From Oreohelix idahoensis (Eukaryota > Mollusca > Gastropoda > Stylommatophora > Oreohelicidae), in NCBI GenBank assembly GCA_024509875.1, contig JAMPIV010005824.1:507001-571000 (forward strand): a stretch of 64,000 bases of DNA. Direction: 5' to 3'. A program made the position numbers and the translations under genes. Shown here piece by piece: positions 55,731 to 64,000 of this stretch (the stretch's first letter is position 1; each line of letters begins with the position of its first letter). The notes beneath the pieces were generated by a model. The model saw only the letters and a program-made list of their open reading frames with translations. It was not told where the DNA came from and did no database searches.

Positions 55731-56127
55731 CCGTACAAAGTCGAGGGTTCTTGCGGATTTCTTTTGGCCATTTGTGAGCAAGGACATACGTATTTATTGT
55801 CGATCTTGCAAAGTATGTCAGGAGGTCAAATCTAAAGAACCACGACATACTGCGCCTATCCAGGCTGTTGACATTCCTATTCGGCCGTTTCAGAAAATGG
55901 CAATAGATATTATCGGTCCTTTTAGGATCAAGTCGGCCAGAGGATATCAATTTATCCTTACATGTGTCGATATGTGCACACGTTGGCCAGAGGCTATACC
56001 TCTTAAGAGCATCTCCACTTTCGATATCGCAGACGCCCTTTGGCTGATATTTCTCGCTTGGGATTCCCCAGAGAAATATTGTCAGACCATGGCACTCAAC
56101 TTATATCTGACACTATGTCACAGGTAA
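55708..56127 (+). pseudogene. Integrase zinc finger and first part of catalytic core
   Basis: After the frameshift this frame carries YCRSCKVCQE (the Cys pair of the HHCC zinc finger), AIDIIGPF with the first catalytic Asp at 55906, and TCVDMCTRWPEAIPL. A second frameshift near 56045 moves the core to the next frame. It would insert element cDNA into the chromosome. Confidence 0.88.
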
Positions 56128-57824
56128 TGTCTATCTTACATATTAAAAGGTCTCTCAGCAGTATCTATCACCCAATGTCTAATGGGTTAGTTGAGCGTTT
56201 GAATAGAACACTCAAGACTTTACTTGGGAAGATAACTGAGGATCATCTTCAGGATTGGGACAGGGTTTTACCCGCGGCTCTCTTTGCTTATAGAGAGGTC
56301 CCCAATGAACACACAGGGTTTTCTCCTTTTGAACTTGTCTTTGGCGCGCGACCGCGCGGCCCTATGTCTTTACTCCACGATCTTATCACTGCCGATAATA
56401 TTAGCGATGACACTCAATCTTCTTATGAGTATGTCATTGCTCTTAGGCAAAAGATCATCGAGGCATGCAAACTAGCAACTTCTTCATCCGAATTTGCTAA
56501 AGAAAAGGCAAGGCTATTTGCCAATAAGAACAGATGTCTACGACAACTTTGTCCAGGTGACAAAGCATTCGTCCTACTTCCTTCAAGGGAGAACAGACTT
56601 CTTATTGCATGGAAAGGTCCGTATGCAATAGTCTCTAAAATTTCCGACGTCGACTATGTTGTCGATATTGATGGAAAGCATAAAACTTTCCACATAAATA
56701 TGCTCTCGGAATTTCATGAACGACCTGACTATTTGCAGCCTATTTTCCAGGCGACGGACGATTCTCCAGTACCTCATGGTCATTACTCATCCCTGTCAGT
56801 TATACAGGATGAGGAAACTACTTTTTCTGATGTCAATCTCCCTCTTCCTCTGATCCCACTTCATTCCACGGAATCTTGGAAAAACGTTACCGTTTCTCCT
56901 AATCTTTCCGCTGAGGAACATCGTCAAGTCTCTTCGATGTTACAAACATTTCAGGATGTCCTTACCGACATTCCGGGACACACACATGTCATTGAACATG
57001 ACATAGTACTTACTGACCATAATCTTATCAGAGTCAGACCCTATCCTATACCTATCCATTTTCAGTCACAAGTCGAGAAAGAATTGGATGAGATGATACG
57101 ATTGGAAATAATCGAACCATCCACTTCAGCATACTCTTCGTCCATGGTTATTGTACGAAAGAAAGACAATAACATTCGCCTTTGCGTTGATTATCGCAAA
57201 TTGAACCAAGTTACGAAGTTTGATGCTGAACCTATGCCTTCGCTAGAAGAGCTACTAAACAAACTTTCTAATTCTAGATTCTTTACCAAACTTGACTTGT
57301 CGAAAGGTTATTGGCAAGTTCCTTTAACTGAACGAGCCAAACCTCTTACTGCTTTTTCTACACCTAGGGGTTTATTTCAATGGAATTTCATGCCTTTCGG
57401 CCTTATGAACGCCCCTGCTACATTCGTACGCATGATGCGTCGAATTCTCTCATATCGTACAGATGTCATAGCATACTTAGACGATATCTGTCTGTTCAGT
57501 GATTCCTGGGAAGATCACTATCTGGGTTTATACGAATTGCTGTCTACTCTTCGCGAGTATAATTTAACTGCAAAACCCTCTAAAGCCTTTATAGGATTTA
57601 GCGAGATTTCTTTCCTGGGTCATCGTGTTGGTCATGGTCTTTTAAAGACAGAGGACCACAATGTTTCAAAAATACTAAACATTTCTGTCCCTAAGACGAA
57701 AAAACAAGTGCGTAGTCTCTTAGGTTTGATACAATTTTACGGACGATTCATTCCGAATCTGTCCTCCATTATGGCACCTCTTTCTATTTTATTGAAGAAA
57801 GGATCGCCTAATCTGATCCGTTGA
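56040..57824 (+). pseudogene. Integrase core end, GPY/F region and reverse transcriptase
   Basis: The integrase continues with ILSDHGTQLISD (second Asp at 56085) and SNGLVERLNRTLK (Glu at 56193), a D-35-E spacing. The C-terminal domain holds AWKGPYAIVSKISDVDYVV and KTFHINMLSEFHERP. Without a break the frame runs on into reverse transcriptase: IRLCVDYRKLNQVT, FTKLDLSKGYWQVPL, MPFGLMNAPATF, catalytic AYLDDICLF (near 57475) and LLGLIQFYGRFIPN. A TGA at 57822 interrupts it just before RNase H, and the same frame continues after it. One frame with integrase followed by RT is direct proof of the domain order. Confidence 0.93.
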
Positions 57825-58289
57825 TCTCAAGAATGCCAATCCTCATTGGACCAGATTAAAACTCTATTTTCATCTCCACCTATCCTTAGGTTACCTACTA
57901 TTGAGAAGACTTTTGTTCTTCGAAGTGACGCCTCGTGCACTGGGATTGGGGCAGCACTAATGCAACAGTATTCGGATACTCTGCATCCGGTGATGTATAT
58001 CTCTAGGAAATTAAATGCTGCAGAAAGGAATTATTCGGTTTTAGACCGTGAATTATTGGCTATGGTTTGGTCAATTCTCAAGTTACAAAGATTCCTTCTA
58101 GGGGCACATTTCATTGTGGAAACCGACCAGAAAGCTCTTACTGCTATTCAGAGCAAAAACTTGAAGAGCTCGAGGTCCACTCGTTATGCCATAGCTCTTC
58201 AACCCTTTCATTTCACGGTGCGAGCTATCCGTGGTTCGGATAATGTGATGGCAGACATTCTGTCCAGATGCCCACATGATTCCACTTAA
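57825..58289 (+). pseudogene. RNase H of the LTR element
   Basis: In the same frame as the RT after a single TGA it encodes SQECQSSLDQIKTLF, VLRSDASCTGIGAALMQQ (first Asp), MYISRKLNAAERNYSVLDRE (Glu), HFIVETDQKAL (Asp) and VRAIRGSDNVMADILSRCP (last Asp), then the TAA stop at 58287. All four catalytic positions appear present. The upstream TGA is probably a point change of a Trp codon. It would degrade RNA in RNA-DNA hybrids during copying. Confidence 0.9.
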
Positions 58290-59080
58290 TTCTTCTGTCA
58301 TATATTTCCTGATAAACGTCGAGATCTATAACAGTTCTCTACTATTATAATATATCAGCACATATGTTCTCACTTTTTGGGAATTTATAGCATTGTACTA
58401 TATAATTTCCTTTTTCTGTTACCAATTTTGTTATAACGGAAGAAGGCTTAGTTAGCAATATATGGGCCAAAAGTTCACATGGCCACAATTTATATATTGT
58501 ATTTTGATTAATGTAATAAGAAATTTAGCATTTATCATAAAGATTTCTGTTATTGATATTTTCGCAGCACATCATTGACGTCTGCGAGAGTATGGACATT
58601 ATGTCAACCATGAAGTATGTCAAGTTCTAACCTACTTTGGAACGAGTTATGTCCACATCTTCAAGGAACATCTGTTTAATTAATATAATACATTGTATCA
58701 TGATAATATTACATGCTTGTATAATGTACTTTTTGGTTTAAGATGTGTAATTCTCTAATTTGGTATATTAGTATACGACACCGCTATTTTCATGACACTT
58801 CATTGTTTAATACTATGATAATATATTTGTATTTATATGAGTATAATTTTGCTTGCATAATGATGTTGCCATCACTATGGTGTATGTTGGTGGCACCTTC
58901 CTGGAATATACGTGTACACTTAGGGAAATATTTTCTCTAAGGATGTGAGATATAATCTCACCTGTCGCTCCATGCGTCGCGCTAGCCTCATATTAGGCAT
59001 TATATCCGCGCATCATACGTGCGTTAGGACCTGTTCGTTCTGGCTCTAGGATTTAAAAAAAAATGTTTCATTTTTTTTCC
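58290..59080. other. AT-rich 3' untranslated region of the LTR element
   Basis: About 790 bases between the pol stop and the purine tract hold no open frame that I can support. Confidence 0.5.
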
Positions 59081-59097
59081 CGGGGGGTGCGGTAATC
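59078..59097 (+). promoter_or_regulatory. Polypurine-like tract before the 3' LTR
   Basis: CGGGGGGTGCGGTAATC lies directly before the TGTTACG of the 3' LTR. It is G-rich but imperfect. Confidence 0.45.
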
Positions 59098-60431
59098 TGT
59101 TACGCACAGAATTTTTCTAAGACTTTGTATAATTAACTTGCCTGAATTTTACACTGTAATTTTTTCTTGGTCGAAGGTAAATAACCCTTGTTTGACTTTG
59201 ATTACATTTTCAATGGTGGTTACCTTCTCTTGTGTCCTGACTCGTCGGTCCATTTTTTCGATCGATGTCAGGTCATTCTCCTTCTATGGTAGCATCGGTC
59301 AACTGTTTCTTGGAATGATTGAAACCAGAGTTGATGTTTTATTTCCTGTCCATATAAGGCGCGATTTCGTTATATCTTTGCCTGGTATGTCTCCTCATCG
59401 TCCCGTTTTGAGTCTTACTCAGGTGTATGCGTTCTGCGCATGTCTGTACTTAGGGAGAGTTTGAAAGGTCTTCCGCCCAGGGATTCGACAAGATGTTTTG
59501 AGCAGAGAGGACGCATCCTGCGTCTGTGATCTTTTGATAGGGAATTGGTAGTCCTCCTGTGAGTTAGTTTAACTAACGAGGCTTTTCCCTAGATGATTCG
59601 AAACGCCTGGAGGCGTATGTTTTTTGTGGTGTTGATTCCGAAGCAAGGTAATACCCTCCTTTATTGAACTCTGTGATCTACTTAAATGTTTGACATTTGT
59701 CGTTCTCTGCTCGCTTGCTGGTTACAGAAAGGAGAGGTTCTTCTACTAGGGATTACACCCCAGGTATCTTCATACCTGAGATTTATATATACACGGGTCA
59801 CTCTAGGCCCAGAGAACAGTTTCTATGAACTTCGCTATGCCAGCGATTGCACCTACGTCCAGGTTAGGAATGCCTGTAAAGGTCAGCTTGACCTGTACTC
59901 CTGAACGCCATTCTCGTGCGACCAGTAATAGATTTATTTTGCACATCTGATCTGCCAGCATCAGAGAGGAGTATTGTTAAACTTATGTACATTGATGATA
60001 TGAAGCTGAGGCTGTAGTAAGCTGGGATTATCTACATCAGCTTATATGTATATATATAGAAGATTCATCGAAGAACTTTGTTATGCTGAATACCATGAAG
60101 TGTCGTGTCTATGACGTATGTAATGTGGATGTAACGTATCTGTCATTGTGGATCGTCAAAATAAATGATGGAAACGTCAAGAGCAGTTTAACACTTTTAT
60201 GACTTCCCACGTCATATCTCATGTTTGTAGATCTGTGAAGCTACATCACATCTACACTTACAACAAGCAACAACAAACCAGACAAGACGCCGTACATCAC
60301 AGCCTATAATATCCCTGGTGTGTATAGGGGTGGTACTTTACTTGGCTACATATCAGCAAAGGCTATTGGACTTGTACCTGCAACGTCTATAGTGGCCAGA
60401 TTTGTGGCTCATCCTAAATCCACCCTTATCA
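59098..60431 (+). repeat. 3' LTR (1334 bp)
   Basis: It has the same ends as the 5' LTR, followed by the target duplication GTATG. It holds the ~254-base block missing from the 5' LTR, with a TATA-like box at 59781-59792. Confidence 0.95.
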
Positions 60432-61498
60432 GTATGTTTTCGGGCACTCGTAAGAAATAAAGAAGTAGAAAACTAGACAACAGAAAAACAACAGACGTGA
60501 GTGGATTACCCAGGACTCGAACCCAGGACCTTCCTTGCGACAACCCCGCCTAGCTATGCAAGCGAATCACACTATCCTCCCTGCCATCTAGGCATCACCA
60601 AAAAATGATGCTTCGATGACGGGTCATTAGTGCGACCAGCAACACATAACACAAGAAATTTACCATGGGCAGTCCAGCCTATTAATGACGCAATCACTTC
60701 TGTTGTTCCCCTATTATACACGTTACTGTTCTTAGTCTTCTATCATTTACTAGACACAGTATTAAGGTCTTTGTCTTGTGTGGTCTGACCTATACTGCAT
60801 AATAGAGGAACAACAGAAGTGATTGCGTCCTTAATAGGCTGGACTGCCCATGGTAAATTTCCGGTGTATTTGTTGCGGGTCGCACTAATGACCCGTCATC
60901 GAAGAGTCATTTTTGGTGATGCCTAGATGGCAGGGAGGATAGTGTGATTCGCTTGCATAGCTAGGCGGGGTTTTCGTACGGAAGGTCCTGGGTTCGAGTC
61001 CTGGGTAAGCCACTCACGTCTGTTGTTTATCTGTTGTCTAGTTTTCTACTTCTTTATTTCTTACGAGTGCCTGAAAACATACCTTTTTGTTTGTCTAATA
61101 TTTAATAACTCTGTATAGTGCGGCTGGTAGAAATTTACTGAGTCTCATATTTAAAATAGCACCGGTATTGTGGGGAGCAATTACGCATGCGCGTGTGTGA
61201 GTGAAAGAGAGAGACAGAGAGGTAAAACAAGATTTATGAATACCGTAATGACACTGAAACATTTTAAGACATTCTAACCTATTAGAATCTCAGCAAACAT
61301 ATATGCACTTTTTTACTACTAGGATAAAGCTGCAACAATAATGGACAGCGGAGTTTTACAGGGAGTATGGGTGGCGGTGGCATCATGCAGATTTGATCCT
61401 TTTTTTTTTTTTTTGCATCTCAGTTCCCTTAAAAGATTTTATTTCAATTCCTTCACTTTTGTACCAATTGTTTTAGTTCTTTGTATGCCTTCGTACGT

Positions 61499-62020
61499 AC
61501 TTACTTACTTAGTCGTTCCTCTTCTACAGCGAGGTGTCGAGATTTGTACGAGAGAGCGCCATACTATTCTTTCGGCTGTCTTGGTTCCATTCTAGTCCTC
61601 GGTCCTTCAAAGACTGTCTAATGTTGTCCTCCCAGCGGACTTTGGGTTGTCCTGGAGATCTGGATCCCTGGCTCTTAGTTTCCCATGCTTGCCGTGGTAG
61701 CCGATCTTCTCCCATTCTGCAGACATGGCCAAACCATCTCGGTTGGGACTGTTCTACTTGGGTCTGCAGGGGTTGGGTTTTTAGGCCTTGACGTATCGTT
61801 TGTTTGCGGACCATGTCTCTTCTTGTTACTTCAAACAACTTCCTAAGATACCTCATTTCTGAGGTTTGGATCTGGCTTTTGTGGGTTGTAGTCATTGCCC
61901 ATGACTCGCATCCATACGTCAAGATTGGGACATAGGTGAAGCGGTATACAGCCATCTTCGTCTTCTTACCAACTTCTTTTTTGCTGAGGAATCCTCGATT
62001 TATGTGTATGCCTTCGTTCT
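61499..62020 (-). pseudogene. LINE 3'-end protein fragment
   Basis: The minus-strand frame reads GFLSKKEVGKKTKMAVYRF, then ILTYGCESWAM, EMRYLRKLFEVTRRDMVRKQ, RWFGHVCRM, GQPKVRWEDNIRQSL and RGLEWNQ. This is the usual end of RTE-like or related endonuclease-RT LINEs (YGCESW...RRD..R...IR...W.GH..RM). The 3' end has GTAGAAGAGGAACGACTAAG and TAAG repeats, as at 28094. The RT core is missing. It is a different subfamily from LINE X. Confidence 0.75.
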
Positions 62021-62236
62021 CGTTGTAAATTCTGTTTCAACTAATTTCTTCACTTGTTGTAGTTTTGGTAATCTTGCAACGCCAACTTCTTTTCTCGCTT
62101 CTTGTTTCACCCGTACTTTTATCGTTCTTTGAATACATTCCATACTCGTGATCATGTGATTTCTCACTTCTTTGAGGATTTTCTCCCTCTCCACATTTGA
62201 CAGCCACATAGTTGGACTACCTTGACATATGAATTT
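62021..62236 (-). other. Open frame of unknown origin
   Basis: A minus-strand frame, charged and helical (REKILKEVRNHMITSMECIQ, then VKQEARKEVGVARLPKLQQV), ends at 62000 just upstream of the LINE fragment. It has no splice signals in phase with the host gene. It could be a remnant of another element. Not recognised. Confidence 0.25.
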
Positions 62237-62288
62237 AAAACTCTCAATCTGCACGGATGGAATTACAGAGAGACAAAACAGCAACACT

Positions 62289-62398
62289 CGTGGGATCCCG
62301 TTACACGCCCATTGAGGCATATTGGGAAAATGGTGTTAGGCCTATATTTTCTTGACCACCGGCACACTAGGGGTGACGTGGTCAGCATCACGCCAGCC
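62289..62398 (-). mobile_element. SINE family 1, 3' fragment
   Basis: GATCCCGTTACACGCCCATTG to GGTCAGCATCACGCC is the reverse complement of the last ~110 bases of the family. It lies only 50 bases from the donor site of host exon 1. Confidence 0.8.
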
Positions 62399-62447
62399 GC
62401 TGATGTGAAATGTAAACAGCCGTTGTAGGTTAACGTTTTTTACATAC

Positions 62448-62553
62448 CAGGATTATCATTCGGGGCGTAGAAATAGAGTGTGTCTCCAACTCTGCGTGCA
62501 TACTCTGCAGCCTTCTCGTGCAAATCTTTACGATCCAGGTGCCACAGAAAAGC
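62448..62553 (-). CDS. Host gene, first exon visible in the window (exon 1)
   Basis: The acceptor GTGGTTTCAG and the donor CCTG|GTATGT bound 106 bases in phase 0 that end with one base of a split codon. The peptide AFLWHLDRKDLHEKAAEYAR continues to GDTLYFYAPNDNP and joins E-D-G-F of exon 2. Four open exons with canonical GT/AG sites and matching phases (0/1, 1/0, 0/1, 1/stop) are strong evidence for one gene. The N-terminus must lie beyond 62553. I found no further exon up to 64000. A small phase-matched exon in the long intron cannot be excluded. The protein is not recognised. Confidence 0.75.
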
Positions 62554-62639
62554 CTGAAACCACATTCAGTTAAGTTAGGATCGACATCTAACATGGGAAA
62601 TGTTATCTAGGGAGTCGTCTAAAATATCATTTATTGTTT

Positions 62640-63000
62640 CATTGTTCGTTCGTTGTGGAGCATGGAGCCACAACTGTGGCGGGCTCTTCTACAGGAAACT
62701 TGCACAAAAATATGCATGAGCTCTTGCCGCGGTAGTTTCTTTAGCAATATGCTTTACATTATGAGGTTGGGAACTTAACGGACAACCTTATAATAGTTAC
62801 CTGTGTCGCCTAATACGACATGCTTGTGGTAGCAGTAAGCTATTTTTTCTTTGTGTCCTCAAATACCTCCGAAAACAATATGCGGGCTGTGGCTATTAGT
62901 TTTGCATAATGAGATTGTCAGTAACATGAACAATCTCGTAGCAGTCGCCCATTGTCGCCTGTTAAGACATGCCTGAGGGAGCAGTAGTCGTATACTTTTT
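62640..63000 (-). repeat. Dispersed repeat family D, one or two diverged copies
   Basis: GAGCCACAACTGTGGCGGGC, TGCATGAGCTCTTGCCGCGG, ACATTATGAGGTTGGGAACT and CTAATACGACATGCTTGTGG follow the family order. A second partial series (GCATAATGAGATTGTCAGTA, AAGACATGCCTGAGG) lies at 62870-63000. Confidence 0.5.
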
Positions 63001-63027
63001 GTCTCTTCTATTTTTTTTTGAGCGTCT

Positions 63028-63050
63028 GGGGGGGGGGGGGGGGGGGGGGG
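63028..63050. repeat. Homopolymer (G)23
   Basis: A run of 23 G; the poly-Pro open frame opposite it is a by-product. Confidence 0.95.
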
Positions 63051-63199
63051 CAACCCAGAAACCATAAGGCCTGCCTTTACTCTAGGTCATGTCTAGCTCC
63101 ACATTAAGCCTGCTCCTGTATTATTTTTCACATGAACGAGAGATGAAAATGTAGACTCACACAGGTATGCTGTGGCAAAATGCATCAAGTAATTTAGAT

Positions 63200-63310
63200 T
63201 GTCACCCGTGTGTTACCGGGGCCCGAAAGGGGATTAAAGAGTAGTAATACTGTACCCTACCAGGCATCGTCGTAAAAAGCGACTAAGGAGCGTTGGGCAT
63301 GGTCCTGGCT
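63200..63310 (+). repeat. Dispersed repeat family E, copy
   Basis: GGGCCCGAAAGGGGATTAAA, CTACCAGGCATCGTCGTAAA and AAGGAGCGTTGGGCATGG match the minus-strand copy at 24485-24625. Confidence 0.55.
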
Positions 63311-63864
63311 ATCTCATCCCGTAAAAAACATTTCGACCACAAAACTTCAACAAGTACTATGGATAAGTCAAATATAGAATATAAATCAACACAGCCGCCC
63401 AAGACAGAAAAAGCTTCTCTGGAAAGGAGGCGCATGAAGCAACTCAGAGAAAGCCGAAATGAGTTTGACTTGCCGACTAACCTTTTTTTTCGTCTAAAGG
63501 AAATGATGAGGAAAACGTGGAAAGAACGTGAGATGACGTCACGTGACTGGAGAACTTAGCATGTGTTTGTTGAAGACCGATGCTCCTTGGGGAGCTAAAG
63601 ATTATTGATTGATATTGAATCTGGATTGTATTTTATAAAAATCAGCAAATATAGATTTGCATTTTTATTCCGTTTGTGTGACAAGAAAGTCACCGATAAT
63701 CTTTTGTTCCAAATTGTTTGAATGCTGAAAGTGAGTATATTAAGTCTCATCCCAAGAATGGCGGTAACTCCATTTGACCCCACTGGTACAATGCTATATT
63801 TGGATACAGGACTGGAACCATGTGCAGGTGGATCAATAAATGTAAAATTTATCCAGTGTTTGCT

Positions 63865-64000
63865 AAATCAGAGGCACATCTTCAATCCAACCTGCAAGTC
63901 TGGAAGGAAGAGTTGGAGAAGAGAGGGATGGTCATCAGCAGCTCCAAAACAAAAACTATGGTGATATCACGAGAAGAAAGAAGTAATCACATTAAGCTGG
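63865..64000 (+). pseudogene. LINE reverse transcriptase fragment, running off the window
   Basis: The plus-strand frame reads SEAHLQSNLQVWKEELEKRG, then MVISSSKTKTMVIS and REERSNHIKL. This is the stretch after the catalytic YADD in endonuclease-RT LINEs (LN..KTK.MV.S). It continues past the window edge. The catalytic motif itself is not visible upstream, so this is a broken or truncated copy. Confidence 0.6.

Larger units (their letters stand above)
50868..60431 (+). mobile_element. Full-length Ty3-type LTR retrotransposon with INT before RT (Gmr1-like)
   Basis: Two LTRs (50868-51953 and 59098-60431) bound a gag-pol interior, with GTATG duplicated at 50863-50867 and 60432-60436. The order is Gag, protease, integrase, reverse transcriptase, RNase H, purine tract. 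Integrase before RT matches the Gmr1 group and the element at the start of the window. In the aligned parts I see about nine substitutions over ~1.08 kb of LTR, so the insertion is fairly recent. The coding part nevertheless has a stop after gag, two frameshifts in integrase and one stop before RNase H. Confidence 0.95.
50841..61104. mobile_element. Long inverted-repeat (foldback) element with tRNA-like arms, split by an LTR element
   Basis: The left arm is 50841-50867 plus 60437-60718. The right arm is 60799-61104 in reverse. The arms of about 300 bp match closely along their whole length around an 80-bp spacer. Each arm includes a Pol III B-box-like motif (GGTTCGAGTCC, near 60991 in the right arm) inside a tRNA-like stretch, so the unit may be two SINE-like units head to head. 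The LTR element at 50868-60431 split the left arm 27 bases from its outer end. No coding sequence is present in the arms. Confidence 0.85.

Noticed and set aside
60900..61015. Possible tRNA gene (A and B boxes)
   Set aside because: The B box is good, but no cloverleaf acceptor stem closes and the segment lies inside an inverted-repeat element, so it is tRNA-derived only.
62859..63065. Poly-Pro peptide
   Set aside because: Translation of the G homopolymer.
63293..63559. 88-residue Lys/Arg-rich frame
   Set aside because: It overlaps the dispersed repeat E and a T run, has no splice context and no recognised domain.
63722..63964. 80-residue frame near the window end
   Set aside because: The overlapping plus-strand frame with LINE RT motifs explains the region better.

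Overview
This is intron-containing animal (metazoan) nuclear DNA that is dense in repeats. No bacterial operon, plasmid or CRISPR structure is present. The repeat content (two Ty3-type LTR elements with integrase placed before reverse transcriptase, several classes of LINE, at least three tRNA-derived SINE families, Tc1/mariner relatives) fits a marine invertebrate. A mollusc or another lophotrochozoan is my best guess, but the sequence alone does not prove it.

Layout. 1-6504 is the 3' part of a Ty3-type LTR retrotransposon. Its RNase H domain is split by a 2.4-kb solo-LTR-like insertion (1584-3997) with a 5-bp target duplication, and its own 3' LTR follows. 6.5-11.7 kb holds SINEs, a 233-bp tandem duplication and a ~190-bp three-unit tandem array. 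11.8-13.3 kb is a 5'-truncated R2/HERO-type LINE with a restriction-like endonuclease. 13.6-19.5 kb holds a SINE, a MITE-like element, a decayed Tc1 element with perfect 27-bp ends, a decayed IS630/Tc1/mariner element with perfect 33-bp ends and D-to-E spacing of 83, and a LINE relic. 20.2-20.5 kb is a minisatellite.

The only host gene I can support is on the minus strand. Four exons (62448-62553, 24793-24905, 23681-23861, 22873-23132) join with matching splice phases into a 219-residue C-terminal part of a protein that I do not recognise. The intron between the first two is about 37.5 kb, so everything from 24.9 to 62.4 kb is intronic transposon accumulation.

Inside that intron: SINEs; a nested pair of LINEs with both target duplications preserved (28982-36056, with a second LINE at 29174-35492); another copy of the first LINE family cut by a SINE (38999-39262); and a CR1/L2-type LINE on the minus strand (about 42716-48700) whose first ORF is intact and carries an SGNH/GDSL esterase-like domain. 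A full-length Ty3-type element with both LTRs (50868-60431, duplication GTATG) has landed in one arm of a ~300-bp-armed inverted-repeat element (50841-61104).

The two Ty3-type elements both have the order integrase - reverse transcriptase - RNase H, as in the Gmr1 group, and the complete one has a Gag capsid region that resembles the SCAN domain. Apart from the host exons, almost every recognisable coding region belongs to a mobile element, and nearly all carry frameshifts, stops or truncations.
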